Part shown: positions 1 to 5,321 of the stretch, piece by piece
Position numbering within the stretch: the first letter of the stretch is position 1
Layout: the number at the start of each line of letters is the position of its first letter
Origin: Candidatus Altarchaeota archaeon
Lineage (GTDB): Archaea > Altiarchaeota > Altiarchaeia > IMC4 > QMZM01
Direction: 5' to 3'
NCBI GenBank assembly: GCA_018897475.1
Contig: JAHIKS010000140.1
Coordinates: 1-11,226 of the forward strand
DNA: 11,226 nucleotides
Made by a program: the position numbers and the translations under genes
Notes under the pieces: model-generated
Told to the model about the DNA's origin: nothing
The model's input: the letters and a program-made list of their open reading frames with translations, nothing else
Databases searched by the model: none

Positions 1-1
1 C

Positions 2-358
2 AAAGGTGACCTCAGGGTTGGAATAGATTTGCTAAGAAGGAGCGCGCTGCTGGCTGAGAGGGATGCGTCGAGGAAGATTGAGCAGGGGCACGTTGACAAG
101 GCGTTCGGGTCCCTGTCTGAATCCAGGCGGGAGGAGCTGTCAGAGAATCTCCCGGACGAGGAGAGAATCCTCCTGGACATAATCGCTGAATGTCCGGGCA
201 GGATGTCCGGCTACTTCTTCATGAGGTTCAGGGAGAAGACCGGCGCTGGCGTAAAGAAATACAACGAGATTGTCAAGAGGCTGGAGAGGCAGGGACTGAT
301 AAAGGCGGAGTACAAGAAGGGCGTCAGGGGCAGGAGCAGGGAGATACGGCTTTCCTGA
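2..358 (+). CDS. Orc1/Cdc6 replication initiator, C-terminal part (5' end outside window)
   Basis: C-terminal part of an Orc1/Cdc6-type AAA+ origin-binding ATPase. The reading frame is open from base 2, so the gene enters from the left, and the TTG near base 29 is not a real start. The first residues (GDLRVGIDLLRRSALLAE) fit the sensor-2 helix of Cdc6, with its conserved GD-R pattern and the following 'AER...V...HV-KAF' helix. The rest fits the winged-helix DNA-binding domain: an LPDEERILLDII helix, a YFFMRFREKTG segment, a KYNEIVKRLERQGLI recognition helix and a GVRGRSREIRL wing. Walker A and B lie outside the window. Archaeal origins are often next to such genes, usually upstream, so the origin would more likely be to the left. 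Family identity is confident; which paralogue cannot be told. Confidence 0.88.
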   Translation, partial: KGDLRVGIDLLRRSALLAERDASRKIEQGHVDKAFGSLSESRREELSENLPDEERILLDIIAECPGRMSGYFFMRFREKTGAGVKKYNEIVKRLERQGLIKAEYKKGVRGRSREIRLS

Positions 359-425
359 TATGTATTTTCTTGGGGCTGATGTGGCTGGCTCTTGTGTTAT
401 GTTTATGGAAATGGACCTATTTTTG

Positions 426-438
426 TTATATATTTATG
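426..438 (+). promoter_or_regulatory. probable TATA box for the small four-Cys gene
   Basis: An AT-rich ttatatatttatg stretch lies about 45-55 bases before the ATG at 482. A start site about 25 bases downstream would leave a leader of roughly 20-25 nt that carries the AGGTGG ribosome-binding site at 470-475. The rest of the gap between the orc1 stop and this gene (359-481) shows nothing else I can assign. I found no ORB-like origin repeats in it. Confidence 0.5.
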
Positions 439-481
439 TAATACACAACTATTTAGGTACGCTTATACGAGGTGGTTGGAA

Positions 482-679
482 ATGGATAACATAGTATTCA
501 AGAGGGAGGATAAGCACTGTAGAAAGTGCAGGCACTTCAGAGAGCTGGGGCATGTCGCGCACTTCTGCCATGCCAAGGATGCGGTCATGGCAGACAGCCT
601 TGCACAGCTCTGCGCCAACTACATATCCACTGAAGAGGAGGAAGAAGCTAACGAGGTATTTATTCCTTCCAGGCACTGA
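482..679 (+). CDS. small four-cysteine, probably metal-binding protein (65 aa)
   Basis: I do not recognise a named family. The ATG at 482 is chosen over upstream in-frame codons because a ribosome-binding site (AGGTGG, 470-475) sits 6 nt before it and a TATA-like box precedes that. The protein has four cysteines at residues 13, 16, 29 and 44 (CxxC-x12-C-x14-C), with histidines at 12, 18, 24, 27 and 30, and an acidic run (EEEEE, 51-55) near the C terminus. The pattern suggests a zinc or Fe-S site. It is short, soluble-looking and has no signal peptide. It lies downstream of orc1/cdc6 but has its own promoter signals. Its leader matches that of the MC1 gene at 8152-8171 almost base for base. 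Function unknown. Confidence 0.7.
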   Translation: MDNIVFKREDKHCRKCRHFRELGHVAHFCHAKDAVMADSLAQLCANYISTEEEEEANEVFIPSRH

Positions 680-739
680 TTGCCTAAAGAGTGCCAATTC
701 TGCGAAATTCATAGAATGTAGAATCTACGCTGTTTCTTG

Positions 740-949
740 CCGGTGAATTCAGCAGGTTGAATTGCCCCGTTACATTCAGGGAATTCACTGGTGAATTCAC
801 GGTGCATTTTACAAACGCTTCGCGTTTGTAAAGCCCCTGTGGCCGAGCCTCCGGCTCGGACATATGTCGGAGAGCAAAGCTCTCCGCCACATCGCAATCA
901 ACGAAGTTGATTGCAGCGGGCTCAACCCCCGCAGGGGTTGACGTGCGCC
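740..949 (+). other. branched hairpin array; candidate structured RNA or palindromic element
   Basis: No credible gene lies between 680 and 972, but the stretch is packed with inverted repeats that nest without conflict. Arm P0 is 740-750/781-791. P1 is 801-806/944-949 and closes the main element. Inside it are hairpin 808-832 (11 bp, loop TTC); stem 833-836/918-921, enclosing stem 838-842/887-891 with hairpins 843-859 (loop TCC) and 868-886 (loop AAA); hairpin 894-914 (9 bp, loop GAA); and hairpin 922-941 (8 bp, loop CGCA). This pairs about 116 of 149 bases in 801-949. The wobbles (G742-T789, T803-G947) are G-U on the plus strand but would be A-C mismatches on the minus strand, so a plus-strand RNA or single strand is favoured. 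That would make it a 3' UTR of the small gene or a separate RNA. It does not resemble RNase P, SRP or rRNA. A REP/MITE-like DNA element is the main alternative. Confidence 0.55.
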
Positions 950-1017
950 AAATAATCAAACTTTTTTAAGTTTGCGGGGGAAGGGATTTGAACCCTCGAA
1001 GGTCTGCACCACAGGAT

Positions 1018-1038
1018 CTCTTTCCTATTCTTTGCGGC
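1018..1038 (-). other. canonical-position tRNA intron (21 nt) after position 37
   Basis: The exon CTTAAG (1044-1039, positions 32-37) is separated from A38 (1017) by 21 nt. The pairing is weaker than for the first intron. Bases 1044-1042 (CTT) can pair with 1022-1020 (AAG), followed by a 3' bulge A1019 G1018|A1017 and a 5' bulge A1040 G1039|G1038, with only C1037-C1036 against G1025-G1024 inside. The borders rest mainly on the fact that removal yields a perfect loop CTTAAGA at the standard 37/38 site. Confidence 0.7.
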
Positions 1039-1045
1039 CTTAAGT

Positions 1046-1134
1046 ATAGCAGAGCACGGCATTCAGATATAACAGGGTGGGTGGTTGGTGTTTGCATCTC
1101 CCCAAAAAGGGAAATGCGGTTGAAGCCGTGCTCT
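1046..1134 (-). other. non-canonical tRNA intron (89 nt) between positions 30 and 31
   Basis: A textbook bulge-helix-bulge supports these borders. The inner helix is 9 bp (1133-1125 with 1060-1052). The 5' bulge is G1136 G1135|A1134. The central helix is 4 bp (1140-1137 with 1051-1048, one G-U). The 3' bulge is A1047 T1046|A1045. The outer pairs are 1141-1143 with 1044-1042. Both bulges are 3 nt, cut after the second base as expected of the archaeal splicing endonuclease, and the cut restores the exact anticodon stem. The intron also holds a 9-bp hairpin (1117-1109 with 1102-1094). It is too short to encode a homing endonuclease. Confidence 0.8.
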
Positions 1135-1196
1135 CCTGCCCCTTTGGCCAACTCGGGCACCCCCGCTTAGGTAAATACCCTACCCTGCGTTAATCT

Positions 1197-1207
1197 GATA
1201 TAATAAA
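1197..1207 (-). promoter_or_regulatory. probable TATA box for tRNA-Leu
   Basis: On the minus strand this reads tttattatatc, about 31-41 bases before the tRNA 5' end, at a spacing usual for archaeal tRNA promoters. It sits between the arms of a perfect 9-bp inverted repeat (1191-1199 and 1228-1236). Confidence 0.5.
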
Positions 1208-1221
1208 ATAGAAGGGAAAGT

Positions 1222-1228
1222 AAAAAAA
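1222..1228 (-). terminator. probable T-run terminator after TBP
   Basis: On the minus strand seven T residues follow the TBP stop codon (TGA, 1231-1229) directly, and another T-rich stretch comes after them. Archaeal RNA polymerase terminates at oligo-T tracts of this kind. Confidence 0.5.
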
Positions 1229-1774
1229 TCAGATTATCGCACCGATTTTCTCTATCGCCCTCTTTGTCTTCTCGGCTGCCTTGTTGGCATCCTCCGGAGT
1301 CTTGGCCCCGGTTATTATCATCTTCCCGGAACGGAATACCAGCATCACCGTTTTGGGTTCAGCGAGCCTGAAAACAAGGCCCGGGAACTGTTCCGGTTCA
1401 TATTCGGTATTCATGGCCTCCATGGCCAGCATGTCAAGGTTTACCTTGACGCCAATCTTTGCTGAAGCGACTATGTTCTGTACCTCAATCCTGGGCTTCT
1501 TCTTTATGTAGATTTTACCCTCCTTGAACTTCTCAATCAGCTTCTTCACGGCAGTGGTTATGTCCTCTTTGGACCTTGCTCCAGTACATATAATCTTCCC
1601 GGAGCCGAAAATCAGCATTGCCAGCTTTGGCTCCCTTATTCTATAGACAACGCCGGGGAACCGATTCGGGTTATATTCAAGGCCTTTCACAGAGCTGGCA
1701 AACTTCTTCAGGTCAATATTTTGGTCCACCACGATGGCGGATACCATATTCTCAACTTTAGCTTTAACGGGCAT
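1229..1774 (-). CDS. tbp: TATA-box-binding protein (TBP)
   Basis: General transcription factor that binds and bends the TATA box and recruits TFB and RNA polymerase. The 181 aa form two imperfect direct repeats typical of the saddle fold. The first (about residues 8-90) contains VENMVSAIVVDQ, RFPGVVYRIREPK, MLIFGSGKIICTGARS and ED. The second (about 98-178) contains VQNIVASAKIGV, QFPGLVFRLAEPK, MLVFRSGKMIITGAKT and ED. The length is normal for archaeal TBP. There is no acidic C-terminal tail, and the protein ends at GAII. The start at 1774 is supported by an AAGGTGA ribosome-binding site about 8 nt upstream. It appears monocistronic: 87 bases separate it from the upstream gene and a T7 run follows the stop. 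Confidence 0.97.
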   Translation of the reverse strand: MPVKAKVENMVSAIVVDQNIDLKKFASSVKGLEYNPNRFPGVVYRIREPKLAMLIFGSGKIICTGARSKEDITTAVKKLIEKFKEGKIYIKKKPRIEVQNIVASAKIGVKVNLDMLAMEAMNTEYEPEQFPGLVFRLAEPKTVMLVFRSGKMIITGAKTPEDANKAAEKTKRAIEKIGAII

Positions 1775-1861
1775 TTTTTGGTCACCTTAGGAATAGGAAA
1801 TAATAGATTAGGTTCTTATGTTAAAAACACGGAAATCAGTCATTCCGGGTGGGATTTTGGT

Positions 1862-2713
1862 CTATTTCTTCTTCCGCGTTCCATAGACCTTGTCCAGGAC
1901 CTCGTCCATCCTGCTCTTGTCCCAGCTGAGGAAGTGGTCCTCGTTGCTTGGAATCCAGCCCTCAACAATCAGGAAGCCGCTGTAGGGCTTCAGGGCATAG
2001 AGAAATTCGTTGAAGTTTATGTTGCCCATGCCCAGGGGCAAATGTTCATTGTTTCCGGTGTTGTCGCTGACATGGACGTGGCTGACATATTCCTTGAGCC
2101 TTACCGCGAATTCCTTGGGCTTAATCCCAGTTGTATTCACGTGGGCCGCATCAAGGCAGAGCTTGAAATTCTTGGAATTTACGGTGTTCAGAATCCTCTT
2201 GATTCCTGATACGTGAACGCCCAGCGCCTTTGGCTTGCTGGCAATGTTCTCTACGCAAAGCGTAACTCCACAGTTCTCGGCGTGTTTTGTTATTCTGGTG
2301 AAATTCTTGAGCATTATACCAAATGCCTTGTCCCTGCGGTATTTCCTGGATGACATATAGCCCGCATGGGCAACGACTATCTTCGAGTCAAGCTTCGCTG
2401 CGACGTCTATTGCCTCGTTTATCTGCCTCACGGTCTCGTTGGAGATTCTGACGTTTAGGGAGGCTATGTTCAGGTCGTGGTAGGGGCCGTGGATTGAAAC
2501 GCCTGCATCCAGGGTGCTCAGAATGTCCTTTAGCTTACTAGTCGTTTTCTTTGCCCTGGGCGTTCCCCAGCCGGGATACATGGGATTCTGGCACAGAATC
2601 TCAACGCACTCGAAACCGAGGTCGTTTACGGAGTGGTTTATGGCGTAATCGAAATCAAGCTTGTTGTAGTCCCAGAATATCTGGACGGATAGCCCCACCT
2701 TTGGTCTTTTCAT
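1862..2713 (-). CDS. AP endonuclease 2 / xylose-isomerase-fold TIM-barrel protein
   Basis: This 283-aa protein belongs to the AP_endonuc_2 (endonuclease IV / sugar-phosphate isomerase) TIM-barrel superfamily. Likely metal ligands appear in the expected order: H75 (SIHGPYHDLN), H116 (VVAHAGY), E155 (LCVENIA), D188 and H191 (CLDAAHVN), H212/H214 and D217 (SHVHVSDN), H224, and E251 (IVEGW). The LPLGMGNINF segment matches the 'H-PLG-G-I-F' motif of this fold. True endonuclease IV acts at abasic sites, while relatives are sugar or hydroxypyruvate isomerases, and the sequence does not settle which applies here. The ATG follows the stop of the RtcB-like gene by one base (TAAAATG), so the two are surely co-transcribed. 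Confidence 0.85.
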   Translation of the reverse strand: MKRPKVGLSVQIFWDYNKLDFDYAINHSVNDLGFECVEILCQNPMYPGWGTPRAKKTTSKLKDILSTLDAGVSIHGPYHDLNIASLNVRISNETVRQINEAIDVAAKLDSKIVVAHAGYMSSRKYRRDKAFGIMLKNFTRITKHAENCGVTLCVENIASKPKALGVHVSGIKRILNTVNSKNFKLCLDAAHVNTTGIKPKEFAVRLKEYVSHVHVSDNTGNNEHLPLGMGNINFNEFLYALKPYSGFLIVEGWIPSNEDHFLSWDKSRMDEVLDKVYGTRKKK

Positions 2714-2714
2714 T

Positions 2715-3953
2715 TTATATTTTTACGGTCATCAATGGTTGAAGCTTTGCGATGGGGTCCCCGAGGTCGTACTCCAGGACCTTCTCTATCACCATCATGC
2801 CGCGGTAGGTGTAGGGGAGTTCGCGGGCGTTGGTCACTATCATCTTGCCAAACCTTGACAGGTCCTCTCCTTTCGCTGTCATCTCATCAACCCTTGAAAC
2901 CGGTTCCGGGCCCATAAGGATGAAATTATTGCCTATGTTGGTATGCACTACCTTTATCCTTGTGTACGGCAGGGTTATGTCATAGCCGCCCCCGTGGGGC
3001 AGTATGTTCGTCTTCTTGAGTTCTTCATAGAGACCGAGTTTTCTTGCCCTCTCCTCGAAGCCGAGCCTGCCAATAACATCATCAGACAGGTTCTCCTTGC
3101 CCCTGAATATGTAGACGGGAAGGTCCCACCTCAATGCTACCGGGAATAGTGCCTTGCCCTTTGGAGAGGACTTGTCCATTGTGTCATAGCAGCCGAGCCT
3201 GAGCTCGTTCTTTGCGAATAGTCCCTGGTGGGTCAGGTTTGAAATTACCTCACAGTCGCCCAGCACCTCCTTTGCAAGGAATTCGCGCCGCTTCCTTGAG
3301 AATTCCTCGAAGTCCTTCCAGAGTTTGTAGTATTCATTAGCATCATCCCCGTCGAGGACTGCAAACGGCCCGTAGGGGGTGTCTATCTTGTCTGCTCTGT
3401 CTACTGCACCGTATATCTCGTCCGTCCTCTCGGGGGCGGAGCCGTGAAGGATTGCGTAGCCGGCATCCTCCGGCATTTTATCCACAATGTCCGGGGAGAC
3501 GCCCGCTGCCTTGTAGAATTCAAAGAAGTGGTTGCCTTTGCCGAAGTCCGGCTTCAGCTTTATGCCGTCAAGGACCATGTCGGATTCCTCTACCTCGGAA
3601 ACCCTCTGTATTATGTCCTTTTCCGACGGGAGTTCGTCAAGCTTAACAACAACCATGCCACATGCGTTCGGCCTGATTTCCGGGAATATCATGCCGTTGT
3701 CCGGCCACTTTAGAACCGCCCCATAGCCAAACCCGCTCATCCATCTGCCCCTGTTCCGGGTTATGGTCGAATCGGGGCCGAAGACGCAGTGGACGTCGAG
3801 GCTGTCAAGTGCATAGATAATCTTGGAAAGACCGTATCTCATGTTCTTATAGGAGAGGGCCGATGCAAGGTCCCTTGGACCGAGAGAAAAAATCCTCTCC
3901 TTTGCGCAGTCCCGCAGCTCCTTCTTGGACATCTCGGATATGGGTTTGGTCAT
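2715..3953 (-). CDS. divergent RtcB-family protein (RNA ligase-like), 412 aa
   Basis: By recall alignment this follows RtcB, the GTP- and Mn-dependent RNA ligase that joins 2',3'-cyclic phosphate and 5'-OH ends and seals tRNA halves in archaea. Matching blocks run along the whole length: GPD...GRWMSGFGYGAV (59-80), FPEIRPNACGM (90-100, RtcB 'P--VGVDIGCGM'), GKGNHFFEF (138-146), ILHGS (168-172), LDGDDANEYYKLW (200-212), VISNLTHQG (236-244) and LPHGGGYD (318-325). C98, N141/H142, H170, H242 and the guanylylated-His position H320 are kept. The conserved Asp three residues before the Cys is replaced by Pro95. The 'RKGA' stretch is not recognisable. Length is near bacterial RtcB (about 408). It heads a two-gene operon and is divergent from a tRNA methyltransferase, which fits RNA processing. 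Activity is uncertain. Confidence 0.72.
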   Translation of the reverse strand: MTKPISEMSKKELRDCAKERIFSLGPRDLASALSYKNMRYGLSKIIYALDSLDVHCVFGPDSTITRNRGRWMSGFGYGAVLKWPDNGMIFPEIRPNACGMVVVKLDELPSEKDIIQRVSEVEESDMVLDGIKLKPDFGKGNHFFEFYKAAGVSPDIVDKMPEDAGYAILHGSAPERTDEIYGAVDRADKIDTPYGPFAVLDGDDANEYYKLWKDFEEFSRKRREFLAKEVLGDCEVISNLTHQGLFAKNELRLGCYDTMDKSSPKGKALFPVALRWDLPVYIFRGKENLSDDVIGRLGFEERARKLGLYEELKKTNILPHGGGYDITLPYTRIKVVHTNIGNNFILMGPEPVSRVDEMTAKGEDLSRFGKMIVTNARELPYTYRGMMVIEKVLEYDLGDPIAKLQPLMTVKI

Positions 3954-3991
3954 CGTGAGGTATATATTTACTCAACATCATTATTAATAAA
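3954..3991. promoter_or_regulatory. 38-bp divergent promoter between the RtcB-like and TrmI genes
   Basis: A plus-strand TATA-like box (tatatattta, 3961-3970) lies 22-31 bases before the ATG at 3992. A minus-strand AT-rich box (tttattaataa, 3980-3990) lies 27-37 bases before the ATG at 3953. With these spacings both transcripts would be nearly leaderless, and neither gene has a clear Shine-Dalgarno sequence. The two boxes are about 10 bp apart, so TBP/TFB complexes would probably exclude each other. Confidence 0.5.
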
Positions 3992-4729
3992 ATGTATTTA
4001 CTCATAGATGAAAAGGGAAGGCACTATCTAATCAGGGGCGATGACGACTTCCACACAAATTACGGCGTAATCAGCTCAAAGGAGCTGTCGAAGAAGAAAT
4101 CAGGCAGCGTTATAGAAACCCAGACGGGACATGGATACTTCGTTATCGAACCGTCGATGCTGGACTTCATAAAAAAATCCAAAAGGGGGCCCCAGGCCAT
4201 AACGCTGAAGGACTGCGGCCTTATCGCCTCTTACAGCGGAATTGGCCCGGGAAGCAGGGTGCTTGAGGCAGGGACCGGGTCGGGAATTCTCGCCATGTTT
4301 CTTGCAAACATCGTAAGCCCGGGGAGGCTGACGACCTATGAGATAAGAGAGGACTTCGCGCAGATTGCGAAAGGGAACTTCAAGAAGGCAGGGATTAAGA
4401 ATATCCGGCTCAGGATGAAGGACATCTATGAGGGGATTGATGAGAAAAAGCTGGACGTCATAACACTGGATTTGCCCGAGCCGTGGAAGGTTGTTGAGCA
4501 TGCGAGGAATAGTCTGAAGCCCGGGGGTTATCTGGTTTCATACTCACCAAGCATAGAGCAGTCAAAGAGGTTCTACAACGAACTGGACGGATTCATGTCG
4601 GAGACGGTTGAGTGCATCGTCAGGAACTGGGATATGAAAGTGGTCAGGCCGCATTCCAGGATGATCGCTCATACTGCGTTTATAACCTTTGCCAGATGGC
4701 TCGGCAAAGAGGGGCCCCAGATAGAATAG
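3992..4729 (+). CDS. trmI: tRNA (adenine-57/58-N1)-methyltransferase, TrmI family
   Basis: SAM-dependent enzyme that makes m1A at position 58 (and often 57 in archaea) in the T loop. At 245 aa it has the usual length. It shows a small N-terminal domain (about 1-65), then a Rossmann methyltransferase domain with motif I VLEAGTGSG (90-98), acidic motif II E117 (TYEIRE), the family hallmark DLPEPW (160-165) and the C-terminal RPHSRMIAHTAFITFARW block (219-236) that carries the conserved TrmI His/Arg residues. The start is the first ATG after a TATA box about 22 bases upstream, so the mRNA is probably leaderless. It is transcribed away from the RtcB-like gene. The T loop of the tRNA-Leu in this window has the sequence TTCAAAT and could be a substrate. 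Confidence 0.93.
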   Translation: MYLLIDEKGRHYLIRGDDDFHTNYGVISSKELSKKKSGSVIETQTGHGYFVIEPSMLDFIKKSKRGPQAITLKDCGLIASYSGIGPGSRVLEAGTGSGILAMFLANIVSPGRLTTYEIREDFAQIAKGNFKKAGIKNIRLRMKDIYEGIDEKKLDVITLDLPEPWKVVEHARNSLKPGGYLVSYSPSIEQSKRFYNELDGFMSETVECIVRNWDMKVVRPHSRMIAHTAFITFARWLGKEGPQIE

Positions 4730-4746
4730 ACGCCCCCGTTGTCTGT

Positions 4747-4758
4747 TATTTATTATCA
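4747..4758 (+). promoter_or_regulatory. probable TATA box for the V4R pair
   Basis: The sequence ttatttattatc lies 19-30 bases upstream of the ATG at 4777, a spacing that suits a leaderless or near-leaderless transcript. The 47-bp gap after the methyltransferase also suggests separate transcription. Confidence 0.4.
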
Positions 4759-4776
4759 TACGCAATATTAGATAGG

Positions 4777-5313
4777 ATGGCCAAGGCAATCGACTGGGTG
4801 AAGGACACCAAGTTCGTGGACGAAAAGGGAGAGATATGGATTCTTGGTTCCAGGGTTGCCATAGTGAATATAAATCTCTTCAAGTCTTTCAGGGACAATA
4901 TGCTGAAGATTGCAGGGCCTGCCGGAGAGCGCATGATTTATCTGTCTGCCAGGGAGCATACCATAAAGTATGTGAAGTACATGATCAAAAAGTCGAGGAT
5001 TGCACAGCTTGCCAGTAAAACCGGGCTGGGGAAGAAGTACATAACGGAGCAGGTCGCCCAGATTCTGACGCAGTTCGGCTACGGGAAGATGACGGTTGAG
5101 AAAATCGGCGGGGAGGAGATGATAGCCTCGCTTGAGAATTCTGTGATTGGCATGCAGTACGAGAACTCTGAGAAGCCGGTATGCACCCATATTGCCGGGC
5201 TGATTGCCGGGGGCGCGACTGCAATCTATGGAAAAGAGTATGACTGCAAGGAGACCGAGTGCATCGCAAAGGGCGACCCCGTCTGCAGGTTCGTTATCAG
5301 GCCCAAGGGATAA
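4777..5313 (+). CDS. V4R-domain protein, first of a tandem pair (178 aa)
   Basis: The C-terminal part carries the V4R (4-vinyl reductase-type) small-molecule-binding signature, C136-x-H-IAGLIAGG...YGKEYDC157-x4-C162-IAKGDPVC170-RF. The cysteine-rich end is typical of V4R and is thought to bind metal or to stabilise ligand binding. The N-terminal half (about 30-110) looks helical, with FKSFRDNMLKIAG and a KTGLGKKYI block. The start at 4777 is chosen because the downstream paralogue begins with the same MA-IDWV sequence; the longer upstream frame overlaps the methyltransferase. V4R domains occur in sensors, XylR-like regulators and tetrapyrrole- or hydrocarbon-related proteins. No DNA-binding or enzymatic partner domain is fused here. 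It may be a free-standing ligand sensor; the ligand is unknown. Confidence 0.85.
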   Translation: MAKAIDWVKDTKFVDEKGEIWILGSRVAIVNINLFKSFRDNMLKIAGPAGERMIYLSAREHTIKYVKYMIKKSRIAQLASKTGLGKKYITEQVAQILTQFGYGKMTVEKIGGEEMIASLENSVIGMQYENSEKPVCTHIAGLIAGGATAIYGKEYDCKETECIAKGDPVCRFVIRPKG

Positions 5314-5321
5314 TTCATAAA

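Larger units (their letters stand above)
973..1166 (-). tRNA. tRNA-Leu(UAA) with two introns
   Basis: Read on the minus strand from 1166: acceptor 1166-1160 pairs with 980-974 (7 bp, GCGGGGG/CCCCCGC), and A973 is the discriminator. The D arm is 1157-1140. The T arm has stem 997-993/985-981 with loop TTCAAAT. A variable arm (1009-1001, GGT/ACC stem) makes it class II. A73 plus the long variable arm indicates leucine. The anticodon stem CAGGA/TCCTG is interrupted. Removing 1134-1046 and 1038-1018 gives stem CAGGA, loop CTTAAGA (U33, anticodon UAA), stem TCCTG, which is a normal archaeal tRNA-Leu(UAA) of 84 nt. CCA is not encoded. Two introns in one tRNA, one of them non-canonical, is unusual outside Thermoproteales-like lineages and some DPANN archaea. 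Confidence 0.88.

Noticed and set aside
359..481. Replication origin beside orc1/cdc6
   Set aside because: AT-rich in part, but I see no repeated origin-recognition boxes, and origins usually lie upstream of the initiator gene, which is outside the window.
808..941. CRISPR array
   Set aside because: The hairpins differ in sequence from one another; there is no constant repeat or spacer pattern and no cas gene.
684..959. Minus-strand open frame of about 91 codons over the hairpin region
   Set aside because: It is an accidental by-product of the palindromes: composition is not protein-like, there is no ribosome-binding site, and it runs through every hairpin arm and loop.
973..1166. tRNA-Sec (a CTTCAAC loop with a possible UCA anticodon at 1125-1119) or a single-intron tRNA
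   Set aside because: The 7+5 bp acceptor/T-arm geometry and A73 fit leucine, not selenocysteine. A single intron leaves no U33 or sensible anticodon, while two introns give an exact tRNA-Leu(UAA).
4612..4776. N-terminal extension of the first V4R protein
   Set aside because: It overlaps the methyltransferase gene and has no counterpart in the adjacent paralogue, which starts at the same MA-IDWV point.
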